From positions 13,753,805 to 13,817,804 of the forward strand of contig NC_092120.1 in the NCBI RefSeq assembly GCF_045679555.1: DNA of 64,000 nt, in the 5' to 3' direction. The notes beneath the pieces are model-generated. The model worked only from the letters and a program-made list of their open reading frames with translations. It ran no database searches and was not told where the DNA came from. Each line of letters starts with the position of its first letter. The stretch's first letter is position 1. The stretch comes from Salvelinus alpinus (Eukaryota; Chordata; Actinopteri; Salmoniformes; Salmonidae). Shown one piece after another: positions 12,990 to 24,806 of this stretch. A program made the translations under genes and the position numbers.

Positions 12990-14289
12990 GTATGGGATGA
13001 CTTGAGGCCATTCAATTAAATATTCATCCCAAAAAACTAAAATGGTATTGGTCAATGGAGAAAAGACTTACAACAGAAATAGAAAATCTAACATTACACA
13101 TCAATGGTATTGATAAATGTATTACAGAAACACTGAAAAGTCTAGACACAAAACAAATGAAGTTTGAGGAATTTAATCAGGAAAGATCAAGTTTCACTTA
13201 TCTAAAGAAAACTGAACAAATTGGATGGAGAACAACAAAAAATGCCGAAACCTTCAATATATAAACACAAAAAAAAGACCTCCAGAAAATAGTTAAACAT
13301 TGGAGAAATCCTTCTCACCAAAGGAGATTTTGAATGAGAAAGTAAAATATTGTAAATATATGTTCTATTGTTAAGTTCATCCAACCTTGCTTCACGATGA
13401 GTTGTGATATCCTTCTACCATTTGTTTTAAACTATGTGACAAAAAACATGATTCTTGTGAAGGTCTAATTACACAAAATGAATTATCGATGACAATTCAT
13501 TCCTTTCAGATGGGTAAAACCCCTAGCCTCGATCACATTCCAATAGAGAGATAAACATTTTATGAACTACTGAAAGATTCATTACTATCATGTTTTAATT
13601 ACTCGTATATAAATGGCAAACTGTCAGACACAAAAAAAGAGGGACCGATCTCTCTCCTACTGAAGCAGGAACCACCAGGGGCAGTACAAAGTACAAAATT
13701 GGAGGCACCTCACCCTTCAATGTGGCAAAGCAAAAATATTGACAACATGTATTGCTCAGAATTAAAAAAGGTTCTACAGGACATTATTCCTCATGACGGG
13801 ACTCAGACGGGATTCTTAAAAGGAATAAATATTTGAGACGTTAGACAACTACAATTTTCTTTTTTGAAAATGCAGGGAATCCAGGTATAATTTATTTAGA
13901 AAATTTTGAGAAAGCTTTTGATACAGTATGTCCAGAATCTGTTATTAAGTGCCTGGAATTTTTTTTACTTGAGAAACTCTAATATGCAGGGTAAAAATAC
14001 TGTACAACAATCCTTTGTGTAAAATAATAAGTTATTTCTCTGAGAACTTTGAATTGTCAAGAGGAGTAAAACAAGGGAGCCCTCTGTCACCATACTTATT
14101 TATTATGGATATTGAACTGTGAGCTATCAAAATCTGAGCTAATGATAACATTAAGGGGCTTAAAATGTATGGATTAGAGACAAAAGTATCAATGTACGCA
14201 ATTAAATATTAAGGCATTAAACCTCTCAAAACTCCCATTATACCGAAATGATATTTAAATCCAAACTGGTTTTCCAGCAGTCAACTCTG
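12990..14289 (+). mobile_element. Decayed L1-like LINE, left part
   Basis: Conceptual translation in shifting frames gives an L1-type coil-rich segment (13055-13264), then NFEKAFDTV (near 13905, first catalytic Asp region) and SRGVKQGSPLSPYLF (near 14060, palm motif). Stops and frameshifts are frequent. The element resumes at 15137 after a nested MITE. Different family from the other LINEs here. Confidence 0.75.
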
Positions 14290-15136
14290 GCTGCGTCTAC
14301 ACTGGCAGCCCAATTCTGATATACACTACCGTTCAAAAGTTTGGGCTCACTTAGAAATGCCCTTGTTTTTGAAGGAAAAGCACATTTTTTGTCCATTAAA
14401 ATAACATCAAATTGTTCAGAAATACAGTGTAGATATTGTTAATGTTGTAACTAACTATTGTAGCTGGAAACAGCAGATCTTTATGGAATATCTACATAGG
14501 CGTACAGAGGCTTATTATCAGCAACCATCACTCCTGTGTTCCAATGGCACGTTATGCTAGCTAATCCAAGTGTATCAATTTAAAAGGCAAATTGATCATT
14601 AGAAAACCCTTTTGCAATTATGTTAGCACAGCTGAAAACTGCTGTGCCGTTTAAAGGAGCAATAAAACAGGCATTCTTTAGACTAGTTGAGTATCTGGAG
14701 CATCAGCATTTGTGGGTTCAATTACAGGCTCAAAATGGCCAGAAACAAATAACTTTCTTCTGAAACTCATCAGTCTATTCTTGTTCTGAGAAATGAAGGC
14801 TATTCCATGCGAGAAATTGCCAAGAAACTGAAGATCTGGTACAACGCTGTGTACTACTCTCTTCACAGAACAGCGCAAACTGGCTCTAACCAGAATAGAA
14901 AGAGGAGTGGGAGGCCTAGGCGCACAACTCAGCAAGAGGACAAGTACATTAGAGTGTTTAGTTTGAGAAACAGACGCCTCACAAGTCCTCAAGTGTATAT
15001 TATTTGCAATAATTTGTCTTTTGACCAATCACATCAAACTTTTCACATGAGATCTTTTTCCGAGATGATCTGATTGGGCAAAATACCAATTAGTGAAAAA
15101 AAGATCAGAATTGGGCTGCCTGTGTAAACGTAGCCT
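14290..15136. mobile_element. MITE with GGCTGCGT...ACGTAGCC ends, carrying a nested Tc1 derivative
   Basis: The left end GGCTGCGTCTACACTGGCAG and right end CTGCCTGTGTAAACGTAGCC are inverted copies, and CCAATTCTGAT / ATCAGAATTGG repeats further in. It lies inside the L1-like LINE and is itself split by the Tc1 derivative at 14324-14995. I could not find a clear target duplication. Confidence 0.75.
14324..14995 (+). mobile_element. Tc1 deletion derivative (CACTACCGTTCAAAAG family)
   Basis: It starts with the terminal repeat CACTACCGTTCAAAAGTTTG after TA and ends abruptly at AGTG before TA, with the rest of the right terminal repeat gone. It includes the N-terminal transposase region (YSMREIAKKLKI..NAVYYSLHRTAQTG; GRPRRTTQQEDKYI). 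A fuller relative is at 45426-46268. Confidence 0.85.
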
Positions 15137-16050
15137 AAGAGGCACAGCCACTGTTCAAAATAGAGCCTTTTGCCATTATACAGATTTAAAAACAGCCATT
15201 TCAGGTGGCTTGACAATGAAACCCTATTTAAAGTGTCCTCCTTTTTAAATGATGCCATACAGAGTTGGTTACAATTCCAATTTCACCCTCCAGAAGAGGC
15301 AGAACAAATATTACAGCTAAACTCAAATATACCGATAGAGGAAAGACCCATTTATTGGGAAAAAATGTATAAGGAAGGTATCATTATGAATGATATTGTA
15401 AATAAGGATGGTAAAATTGTCACAATAAGAATTAACAAAGTTGTATGGAAATGTACAGTATGTTCAATACAAAAGTAAAACAACTCATCACATCTCTGCC
15501 ACAAAAATGGAAGAAGCAATTACTCAAAAGAGAAAGGAATGAATTGGTTTGTCTGCCTCCAATGAAAAACCATGCATGGCTTAAAATGAATAGTATAAAT
15601 CCGAAGATAAAAGATAAATCCGTAAAAATGTATCAGTTTCACTTAAGGTCAAGAGGTTTGACAACTATGCCACATACAATTCAAGATAGTTGGGAAGAGA
15701 TTTGATGTCCCAATACCATGGCATCGGATTTATGAACTGATATACAAAAGAAATGACGCATTAATCCATCACAGTAAAATAGATGGATGTATTGCAAAAG
15801 GAAAAAGGAAAATTGTAGTGTTCTGGGAAAGATGGCTTAGCATGTGAACATCTGAGGATTGGAATTAAGATTCAAGTGTACAGTATACAGTATGTGAGTC
15901 AAAATAGCTTTAAGTAGCAGTAGAAGATATATTGTTGTCGATTGGTGAATAATGTATTACCATTTTGGAGTCACTTTCATTGTAAGTAAGAATATAACAT
16001 ATTTCTGAACACTTCTACATTAATGTGGATGCTACCATGATTATGGATAA
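15137..16050 (+). mobile_element. Decayed L1-like LINE, right part
   Basis: Frames at 15170-15478 and 15445-15705, then to about 15848, translate to the C-terminal region of L1-type ORF2 (LNDAIQSWLQFQF; RPIYWEKMYKEG; IPWHRIYELIYKRNDALIHHS; FWERWLSM before a stop). It continues the element broken by the MITE at 14290-15136. The exact 3' end is not defined. Confidence 0.7.
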
Positions 16051-16103
16051 TCATGAATTATTTGTTAATAATTACATGAGAAGGATACAGAGGCACAAAG
16101 ATC

Positions 16104-16116
16104 CCCCCCCCCCCCC
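16104..16116. repeat. Poly-C run
   Basis: Thirteen or so consecutive C, just left of the tandem array. Its G-rich counterparts lie inside later units at 21157-21169 and 29626-29643. Confidence 0.9.
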
Positions 16117-16595
16117 ACATTTCTTGTTGTTGCTAAACTCCCATTATTGGTTGTTATAGCCTCTAACCTTCTCACTCACCATTATTCATTCAAAAGAAAT
16201 CATGGCATTATCAGGATTTATTTAGAAGTGTTCAGGAACTAGATAAAGTGCTTTCATTTCTAAACTGTAAAGCAGAAATGCATGAAACCACCCTAAAAAA
16301 GGTGACATCCTGTTCTGTTGCCTCATGAGACATTTGATCTAAAAATCCAAAATGCAGAGCCAAATTGTACATTTCTGCTTCACTGTCCAAATACATATGG
16401 AGGAGAGTGTATCTGCCTCATCCTTTTTATAAGTGAGAATGCCCTCTAGTGTTTAATACTGAAGGTACAGCATCACATGGCTGAATTCTTCAAGAGACAA
16501 ATGGAACTGTACAGTCTGAGAGTCTGAGGATAGTTCAATATCTATAGGTCATACAACTATGTGTGAGGGGGTGGGTGGGGGGTGGGGGGTCAGGG

Positions 16596-16601
16596 ATGAA
16601 A
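16596..16601. other. Empty transposon target site in unit 1
   Basis: Unit 1 reads CAGGGATGAAATATTATTT where units 2 and 4 read CAGGGAT-TA-[transposon]-TA-AATATTATTT. The site is unoccupied, with GA in place of the TA target, and flanks on both sides align with the occupied units. Confidence 0.88.
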
Positions 16602-16872
16602 TATTATTTAAAAGGAGCAATCAGGGATCGGTACATCCATTTTAGGACTTGTATATAACTTATAAAATGGCTTGTGATTTTATTTATACTGTCTTACCAC
16701 ATCAGGACCAAAAATATAACAATTTCCAGAAGCTGAAAATGACCCAGTTCTTCCATGGCACACTGTTGGGGCGAATGACTCAGAACTTACAATGGCTAGT
16801 CCCAAGTCGTTATATAATTATTTTCTTGTGCATTTTGCTATTTTGCTATTTTCCTCATGACTCCTGCATGCT

Positions 16873-17706
16873 TTGTTGACTACGAACTTTCTTACCCAAC
16901 CGTGGGAGACTGTTTGTTCCCACACTCGGGACTATGACTCTCTATTGGTTACACAGACTTTTGGCCTCCCATCCTATTCTAACCACCTCTCGCCGGCTAT
17001 GCATTCATGTTGCCTGATGAAATTGCTGTACAATATGATCTTGTTGCCATCTGATGCACATTCAGATGTCATAACTCAGCACTGCAGAGCTCTCCCTGTC
17101 CTATGCCGTGCCTTGATTGTATTACTGTTGATGATATCTGGAAATGTGCATGTAAACCCTGGCCTATCTACTGTTGCTAGCCCCAATTCTGACTTGGGCT
17201 CTGATATCTGCTTCACTGATTTCTGCTCTCGTAAAAGCCTGGGTTTTCTGCACATTAACACTAGAAGCTTATTACCTAAAATGCCTCAATTGAAAGTGTG
17301 GGTTTACAGCTCCGATTTGTTGGTCATTGCTGAGACGTGGTTAATGAAGAGTGTTTTGAATACTGATGTTAACTTTTCTGGTTATAACCTTTTTCGGCAA
17401 TACAGATCTTCCAAAGGTGGGGGAGTGGCAATCTTTACCAAGGATCACCTTCAGTGCTCGGATGTCTCCACCAAGTCTGTCCGAAAACAATTTGATTTGC
17501 TGGCCTGTGTTTGTAATGGCTGCTCAGTGAAACAACATGTCCTGATTTGTCATAGACGCTTGCTAAAAAAGTTTAAGGAGCAAGCCTTCCTTCATGAACT
17601 GGCCTCTGTAAAATTGTACAGAATCAGCTTGATCCCCTCTGTCAAAGGCACTTGGACCTTTATTTTTATATTTTCAGTGGTATTGTTAACAAACACACTC
17701 CATTAA
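16873..17706 (+). pseudogene. LINE endonuclease region with degenerate 2A-like motif
   Basis: The frame has a hydrophobic Leu/Ile segment followed by SGNVHVNPGL, aligning with the SGDVEVNPGT motif at 25191-25220. Next comes the endonuclease start, SLGFLHINTRSLLPK, with the LLVIAETWL (catalytic Glu) and GGGVAIF blocks. After about residue 225 the frame jumps past the catalytic core to the linker (KKFKEQAFLHELA), showing an internal deletion of the endonuclease. The protein would nick target DNA in an active element; this copy cannot. Confidence 0.75.
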
Positions 17707-18196
17707 GAAAATTAGAATTAATAACTGTTCAGGGCCTGCTTTGACCATGATTTTGCAGAGTTACTCCATCTCAAGAATTGCATTTGGCAAAAGGCTCGGC
17801 ACACGCATACTCAGGCTGACTGGCTCTCATTCAGGCAAATGAGTAGTAAGTACACTCAGGCCAAAGTTACTTTAAGGAGCAGTTCTCTCTCTGTGGGTCT
17901 AATCCCAAGAAGTTCTGGAAAAAGGTTAAAGACCTGGAGAATAAACCCTTCTCTTCACAGCTGCCCATGTCCCTTAATGTTGATGATGCGGTTTTACTGA
18001 CAAGGAGCACATGGCTGAGCTCTTTAATCACCACTTCATTAAGACAGGATTCCTATTTGACTCAGCCATGCCTCCTTGCCCGTCCAAAATGTCCTCCTCT
18101 CCCACCCCTACTAATGCGAATATTCCCGATGCTTCTCCCTCTTTTCCCCCTTCCCCTTGACAAAGTTTCTCCCTGCTGGCAGTCACTGAGTCCGAG

Positions 18197-19358
18197 GTGC
18201 TAAAGGAGCTCCTGAAACTTGACTCCAAAAAACCATCTGGGTCAGATGGCTTAGACCCTTTTTTCTTTAAGGTTGCTGCCCCTATCATTGCCAAGCCTAT
18301 CTCCAACCTTTTTAACCTGTCTCTCCTTTCTGGGGAGGTTCCCATTACTTGGAAGGCAGCCACGGTTCGTCCTTTATTTAAAGGGAGAGATCAAGCTGAT
18401 CCTAACTGTTAGAGGCCTATTTCTATTTTGCCCTGTTTATCAAATTGTTGGAAAAACTTGTCAATAATCAACTGACTGGCTTTCTTGATGTCTATAGTAT
18501 TCTCCCTTGTATGCAATCTGGTTTCTGCTCAGGTTATGGATGTGTCACTGCAACCTTAAAGGTCCTCAATAATGTCACCATTGCTCTTGATTCGAAGCAA
18601 TGTTGTGCTGCTATTTTTATTGACTTGGACAAAGCTTTTGATACGGTAGACCATTCCATTCCTGTGTGCCGGCTAAGGAGTATTGGTGTCTCTGAGGGGT
18701 CTTTGTCCTGGTTTGCTAACTACCCGTTTCAAAGAGTGTAGTGTATAAAGTCAGAAAATCTGCTGTCTCAGCCACTGCCTGTCACCAAGGGAGTACCCCA
18801 AGGCTCAATCCTAGGCCCCACGCTCTTCTCAATTTACATCAACAACATAGCTCAAGCAGTAGGAATCTCTCTCATCCATTTATATGCAGATGGTACAGTC
18901 TTATACTCAGCTGGCCCCTGCCCAGATGTTCTGTTAAATGCACTACAAACAAGCTTTCTCTACCCTTAACCTTGTTCTGAATACCTCCAAAACAAAGATC
19001 AAGTGGTTCAGTAAGAAGAATGCCCCTCTCCCCACAGGTGTGATTACTAACTCTGAGGGTTTTAGAGCTTGAGGTAGTCACCTCATACAAGTACTTGGGA
19101 GTATGGCTAGAGGGTACACTGTCCCTTTCTCAGCACATATCAAAGCTGAAGGCTAAAGTTAAATCTAGACTTGGTTTCCTCTATCGTAATCGCTCCTCTT
19201 TCACCCCAGCTGCCAAACTAACCTTGATTCAGATGACCATCCTACCCGTGCTAGATTACAGAAACATAATTTATAGATCGGCAGGTACTGAAATTGTGCT
19301 CTCGAGGGCTAGATGTTCTTTACCATTCGGCCATCAGATTTGCCACCAATGTTTCTAA
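18197..19358 (+). pseudogene. LINE reverse transcriptase, frameshifted
   Basis: Pieces in alternating frames give LLKLDSKKPSGSDGLDP (18197-18412), IFIDLDKAFDTVDHS with catalytic Asp (near 18615-18660), GVPQGSILGPTLFSIYIN and the catalytic box read as YADGT rather than YADDT (near 18885-18895), then KYLGVWLEG (19088-19120). The second palm Asp is therefore changed to Gly. At least three frameshifts separate the blocks. Confidence 0.75.
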
Positions 19359-20088
19359 AAGGACACGTCACTGCACTCTATACTCCTCTGCAAACTGGTC
19401 ATCTCTGTATACTCGTCGCAAGACCCACTGGTTGATACTTATTTCTTAAACCCTCTTAGGTCTCACTTCCCCCTATCTGAGATATCTACTGCAGCCCTCA
19501 TCCTCCACATACAACACCCATTCCACCAGTCACATTCTGTTAAAGGTCCCCAAAGCACACAGATCCTTGGGTCGCTCGTCTTTTCAGTTCGCTGCAGCTA
19601 GCGACTGGAACGAGCTCCAACAAACACTCAAACTGGACAGTTTTATATCAATCTCTTCATTCAAAGACGCAATCATGGACACTCTTACTGACAGCTGCGG
19701 CTGCTTTGCGTGGTGTATTGTTGTCTCTACCTTCTTGCCCTTTGTGCTGTTGTCTGTGCCCAATAATGAATGTACCATGCTATGTGCTTCTACCATGTTG
19801 TGTTGCTACCATGTTGTTGTCATGTTGTGTTGCTACCATGGTGTGTTGTCATGTGTTGCTGCCTTGCTATGTTGTTGTCTTAGGTCTCTCTTTATGTAGT
19901 GTTGTGTTGTCTCTCTTGTCGTGATGTGTGTTTTTCCCCATATTTATATTAAAACATTTTGTTTTAATCCCAGCCCCCGTCCCCACAGGAGGCCTTTTGC
20001 CTTTTGGTAGGCTGTCATTGTAAATAAGAATTTGTTCTTAACTGACTTGCCTAGTTAAATAAAGGTTAAATAAAAAAATAAAAATCAA

Positions 20089-20514
20089 ATGGCCTGCATA
20101 CTCACCAGACATATCACCCATTGAGCCTGTTTGGGATGCTCTGAATCGACACGTATGATGGCGTGATCCAGTTCCCGGCCAATATCCAGCAACTTCGCAC
20201 AGCCATTGAAGAGGAGTGGGAGAACATTCGACGGGCCACAATCAACAGCCTGATCAACTTTATGCGTAGGAGATGTGTCATGCTGCAATGAGGCAAATGG
20301 TGGTCACAACAGATACTGACTGGTTCTGATCCACACCCCTACTTTTTTTTAAATGGAATCTATGACTAACAGATGCATATCTGTATTCCCAGTCATGTGA
20401 AATCCATAGATTAGGGTCTAATGAATTTACTTCAATTGACTGATTTCCTTATATGAACTGTAACTCAGTAAAATCTTTGAAATTGTAACATGTTGCGTTT
20501 ATACTTTTATTCAG
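20089..20514 (+). pseudogene. Tc1 transposase C-terminus and right end (unit 1)
   Basis: Translation gives WPAYSPDISPIEPVWDALN, with the catalytic Glu in PIE, then the C-terminal RTAIEEEWENI and a stop, followed by a 3' flank and the terminal repeat TTGCGTTTATACTTTTATTCAG plus TA. Only the last ~140 codons of the transposase exist in each unit. The N-terminal half and left terminal repeat are missing. Confidence 0.82.
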
Positions 20515-20516
20515 TA

Positions 20517-21177
20517 TATTTAGGTCAGTGAGCATACATTGTATTTGCTGCACCCAGACATGTATAGTATGTAGAGAGGAACACCCAGTTAAATATACAA
20601 ACATCACAAGTGTTCTTGACAGAAGTGAATGAGGGTAAGGTGATATGACATCAAAAGACATGACGTGGGTGCTTGGTTTCGGCATATTCTCTCATTGCAT
20701 TATAAGTGTGTTGCAGATAAAAAAAAGTAAGAGGTTAGCATGTTTTGTTATAGCCTCAAACCTTCTCACTCACCATTATTCATTCAAAAGAAATCATGGT
20801 ATTATCAGGATTTATTTAGAAGTGTTCAGGAACTAGATAAAGTGCTTTCATTTCTAACCTGTAAAGCAGAAATGCATGAAAATACCCTCAAAAAGGTGAC
20901 ATCCTGTTCTGTTGCCTCATGAGACATTTGACCTAAAATCCAAAATGCAGAGCCAAATTGTACATTTCCGCTTCACTGTCCAAATACATATGGAGGAGAG
21001 TGTATCTGCCTCATCCTTTTTACAAGTGAGAATGTCCTTATACTGAAGGTACAGCTTCACCTGGCTCAAATAGTCAAGAGACACTGGACAAATGGAACTG
21101 TACAGTCTGAGAGTCTGAGGATAGTTTAATATCTATAGGTCATATAACTGTGTGAGGGGGGGGGGGGGGTCAGGGAT
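20517..21177 (+). repeat. Unique core of the tandem unit (unit 2 copy)
   Basis: A ~660-bp segment found only in the array (also at 16150-16596 in part, 28985-29662, 32503-33165 and 36944-37138). A 60-codon frame (20740-20922) is kept almost unchanged in three copies, but so is the surrounding non-coding DNA, so the identity reflects recent duplication, not selection. The source of the segment is not recognised. Confidence 0.75.
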
Positions 21178-21750
21178 TACAGTTTTTTACATCACTAACA
21201 TCCTTTTGTCCAATCTGTAGTCACATTTTCAAAACTCTAAACACAATTAGCACATCTGTCTGTTGTGGACCATACCATAAACACAATTTATGTTGTTAAC
21301 ACAGAATATGCAGTCGATTAACACGTTTCTAAAATGTTTAAATTTTCTTTACATACAAGTTTACCCAATACCAAAGTTATGGATCTTTCTTGTCTTATTT
21401 ACAAATGCTTGCACAGAGCATGCCAAAAATGAAGACCTAATGTTCAAAACCTTAAATATAGTTTAAAGCTTTTACTTCTGCAACAACAGCAGCTGAAAAG
21501 CTATATTGAAACAGCTGATAAGCATTTTTGAATTAACAGATCATTGAAACATTGAGAAATAGCTGATTTACTGTAAGTTGTGTAAAATAGACCAACCACA
21601 GCTGATTCCAATCTCAATCGGAGACATAGCCAGGTGTTGAAGTTTTTTCAATTACAAGGACATACACAGTAAAAAGGGGACTCTGTGGATTGATTTTGTT
21701 CAATGTGGACACAGAACTACACAGAGGAGCAGAGAGAGAAAAAATAACGT

Positions 21751-21950
21751 CTGGACAAGGCAGAGGAGTAGCTGGACCAGGCAGAGGAGTAGTTGGACCA
21801 GGGAGAGGAGTAGTTGGATCAGGGAGAGGAGTAGTTGGATCAGGGAGAGGAGTAGTTGGCCCAGAGAGAGGAGTAGTTGGACCAGGCATAGGAGTAGTTG
21901 GACCAGGGAGAGGAGTAGCTGGACCAGCAGAGGAGAAGTTGGACCAGGAC
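21751..21950 (+). repeat. 21-bp coding minisatellite (GVVGPGR heptads), copy A
   Basis: About nine 21-bp units of the type GGAGTAGTTGGACCAGGGAGA encode GVVGPGR/GVVGSGR repeats. The period keeps frame. It forms the low-complexity N-terminus of the transposase. Confidence 0.9.
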
Positions 21951-22065
21951 AAGGGAGGAGGAGAGGTAGGGGGAGAGGAGTAAGAATGCGTGGTGGTGTT
22001 CAAAGGAGAGTAAGAGCTGTTGTCATTGATGAAATAAGAGCCACCATCATAGACCATGTGATAAA

Positions 22066-22534
22066 CCATGATCTTTCACTGAGAGAGGCTGGTGAAAGAG
22101 TCCAGCCTAATATCATGGTCTATCACTGAGAGAGACTGGTGAAAGAGTCCAGCCTAATACCATGGTCTATCACTGAGAGAGACTGGTGAAAGAGTCCAGC
22201 CTAATACCATGGTCTACCACTGAGAGAGGCTGGTGAAAGAGTCCAGTCTAATAACATGGTCTATGACTGAGAGAGACTAGTGAAAGAGTCCAGCCTAATA
22301 ACATGGTCTATCACTGAGAGAGGCTGGTGAAAGAGTCCAGCCTAATACCATGGTCTATCACTGAGAGAGACTGGTGAAAGAGTCCAGCCTAATACCACGG
22401 TCTATCACTGAGAGAGACTGGTGAAAGAGTCCAGCCTAATACAATGGTCTATCACTGAGAGAGATTGGTGAAAGAGTCCAGCCTAATACCATGGTGTATC
22501 ACTGAGAGAGGCTAGTGAAAGAGTCCAGCCTAAT
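22066..22534 (+). repeat. 47-bp minisatellite inside the transposase, ten copies (copy A)
   Basis: Ten head-to-tail units, 469 bp in total. The first unit is real coding sequence (HDLSLREAGERVQPN) and the last leads back into coding sequence (LRRSTVASII). Because 47 is not a multiple of three, the second unit reads NTMVYH then stop. Confidence 0.95.
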
Positions 22535-24182
22535 CTCAGACGGTCAACCGTGGCTTCCATTATCCAGATTTTTCAACAAACCAACAGGTAAGTAATGCAT
22601 TTCACAAGGGCTTCTTCTATCATTACTGTTGCTATGTCCCACTGTAACTGTAGACCACCAGTGCCAATACAAATACATATGTTGTATTTTTGTTCCTCTA
22701 AAGGACACAACGTCTTCCTCCTTCTTGGGGAAGAGGAAAGCTCCTCAGTGAAGACCAAGAGCATGCCATTGTTGGATTGGTCATTGCTGACAATGCAATG
22801 AAACTGAGAGAAATTCAGACCAGAATTGTAGAGGACAACCTGGTATTTCACAATGTGGAAAGCATCAACCTGACTACCATCGCTCGGACTCTTATCAAAC
22901 ACAGAGTTGGAATGAAACAGTTGTACACGGTTCCTTTTGAATGGAACAATGAGCGGGTCAAGGAACTCCGGCACCAATATGTCCTGGTATGGTGTCCATC
23001 CAATATTTCTTGTTCTACAGTGAGTTTTACACTATGCTACTCTACATGTAAACATGGGTTACAGTACATACAATAGGAAATACTGAAAAGCATTTACACA
23101 TACTGTGTTTGATTTCTTTCAGAGAGTCATGGAGGTGGAGGCTAATCAGACCCCATGTGAAATAATTGATGTAGATGAGGCAGGGTTTAACCTGGCAAAA
23201 ACACATCGGCGGGGAAGAAACGTCATGGGGAAAAGGGCCACCGTTGATGTGTCGTGTCAGAGCAAATATCACAATGACTGCAATCTCGAGTGCTTGTTTG
23301 GTCCTGCAGAAATGCCAGATTGGTCCCTACAACACTGAGCACCTTATTTTGTGTTTAGATCACCTCCAACAACAACTGGTGCCAGAAAGGGAACAGGTGG
23401 GAGGAAACATGAGGACGTTGTGATTCCACGGGACAATGTAGCATTCCACCATTCACATGCAATCACAAACTGGTTTGCAGCCCATTCAAGAATGGTTTCC
23501 CTTTTACTCCCCCCTACTCGCATTTCCTCAACCCCATTGAGGCCATGTATGTTGGATCTTTTGTTGATCACTGGCAGCAATTTCATGTTGCTAATAAAGC
23601 TTTTACTGCAGCAATTCTGTCACTTACTATTTTTTTCTACTGTACATTCTATAAAGTAAAGATGACTCATTCACTTTTAGATTGTATGTTGCCAAAAATG
23701 CACACATTTGACACTCATCCAACAAATGTAGAGTGATTTACAATAAAAGGAAACTGAACGATAAAAACTATGGATTTCATATTGTCTATTATCTTCAGGT
23801 AGAACTGAAACATGAAAAATAATGCAGTTTTTGTAATGCCATCAACTGTTAGTATTTTGAAAGTCGTTGTGCTATGATTGACTGTATGTTCCTCTTGGAT
23901 AGAAAACATGTGCTAGTGTTTTGACAGAATGTTTGGATATTGAGTAGAGTTTGACGTGTTTTGATAGAGTTAGTGCATTTTGAAATGTGGAGTTGGTATT
24001 TAATGAACAAAATGTGGATTGAGCAGAAAATGATCTATTTGGCTAATTATGTGATGTAGGTGTGTTGCTGTGTTAAGAGTTTAGAAAAAGTATCTTAAGT
24101 ATAGGTAAACACTTGTTAGCAATTGTGAAAACTGTAAATATTATTTGAAAAGGGCCATCAGGGATTGGTACATCCATTTTAG

Positions 24183-24693
24183 GACTTTTAAATTAAATAC
24201 TGTGTAGCCATTGAGTCTTGAAGAATATAACTTACAAAATGGCTTGTGAATTTAGATAAACTATCTTATCACATCAGGTCCAAAAATATAACAATTTCCA
24301 GAAGCTGAAAATGACCCAGTTCTTCATGGTCTGCATACTCACCAGACATGTCACCCATTGAGCATATTTGGGATGCTCTGGATCGATGCTTACGATAGCA
24401 TGTTCCAGTTCCCGCCAATATCTAGTAACTTCGCACAGCCATTGAAGAGGAGTGGGACAACATTCGACGGGCCACAATCAACAGCCTGATCAACTCAATG
24501 CATAGGAGATGTGTTGTGCTGCATGAGGCAAATGGTGGTCACAACAGATACTGACTGGTTCTGATCCACACCCCGTAGGAGATGTGTTGTGCTGCATGAG
24601 GCAAATGGTGGTCACAACAGATACTGACTGGTTCTGATCCACACCCCTTTCCTTATATGAACTGTAACTCAGTAAAATCTTTGACACTGTTGC
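24183..24693 (+). pseudogene. Tc1 transposase C-terminus (unit 2)
   Basis: The stretch has the unit's right-hand flank, then AYSPDMSPIEHIWDALD (24330-24385) and the C-terminal part to a stop near 24553. An internal ~55-bp segment (GGAGATGTGTTGTGCTGCATGAGG...) is tandemly duplicated at 24506-24645. A LINE inserted at 24699 cuts off the last ~28 bp, which reappear at 28957-28984. There is no RSg-1-like LINE at the position used in unit 1. Confidence 0.8.
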
Positions 24694-24806
24694 ATGTTCT
24701 CTGCCTAGTCATCGCCATTTTACCTGCTGTTGTGTTAGCTGATTACCTGTTGTTGTCTCACCTGTTGTCTTAGCTAGCTCTCCCAATCAACACCTGCGAT
24801 TACTTT

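Larger units (their letters stand above)
16760..20088 (+). mobile_element. RSg-1-like LINE, full-span but decayed
   Basis: It is flanked by the 5-bp duplication ATGGC (16755-16759, 20089-20093), placing it inside the Tc1 part of unit 1. It holds an apurinic endonuclease N-terminus, a reverse transcriptase, a TGTTG-rich 3'UTR and a tail GTCATTGTAAATAAGAATTTG...GCCTAGTTAAATAAAGG. That tail also ends the HpaI-type SINE pieces in this window. Several frameshifts and a deletion within the endonuclease make it inactive. Confidence 0.9.
21690..23600 (+). pseudogene. IS630/Tc1-like DDE transposase, copy A, broken
   Basis: A transposase of a vertebrate IS630-like group, by family recall. Exon 1 (to 22587) has Gly/Arg/Pro heptads then the helix-turn-helix start (IIDHVINHDLSLREAGERVQPN), interrupted by the 47-bp array. 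Intron 1 is 22588-22703 (GTAAGT...AAG). Exon 2 (22704-22986) is intact: LREIQTRIVEDN, LTTIARTLIKHR. Intron 2 is 22987-23122 (GTATGG...TTTCAG). Exon 3 has VDEAGFNLAKTHRRGRN (first Asp), a frameshift near 23250, GPYNTEHL, RDNVAFHHS (second Asp) and LNPIE (Glu), with about 35 residues between the last two. A one-base loss near 21927 also shifts exon 1. No in-frame ATG is evident. Non-functional. Confidence 0.83.
21180..24134 (+). mobile_element. IS630/Tc1-like transposon, copy A (full span)
   Basis: Bounded by TA on both sides (21178-21179, 24135-24136). The left end CAGTTTTTTACATCACTAAC and right end read inward CAGTTTTCACAATTGCTAAC are imperfect terminal inverted repeats. It is 2955 bp and contains a spliced transposase gene with two introns, a 21-bp coding repeat, and a 47-bp repeat of ten copies. 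Other copies are at 29665 and 33168, at the same unit position. Confidence 0.88.

Noticed and set aside
20740..20922. Conserved 60-residue peptide in the unit core
   Set aside because: Non-coding flanks are equally conserved between units, so duplication explains it.
21690..21983. Gly/Pro/Arg heptad frame as a silk- or collagen-like structural gene
   Set aside because: In copy B the same frame runs into the transposase DNA-binding start, and the element has transposon ends.
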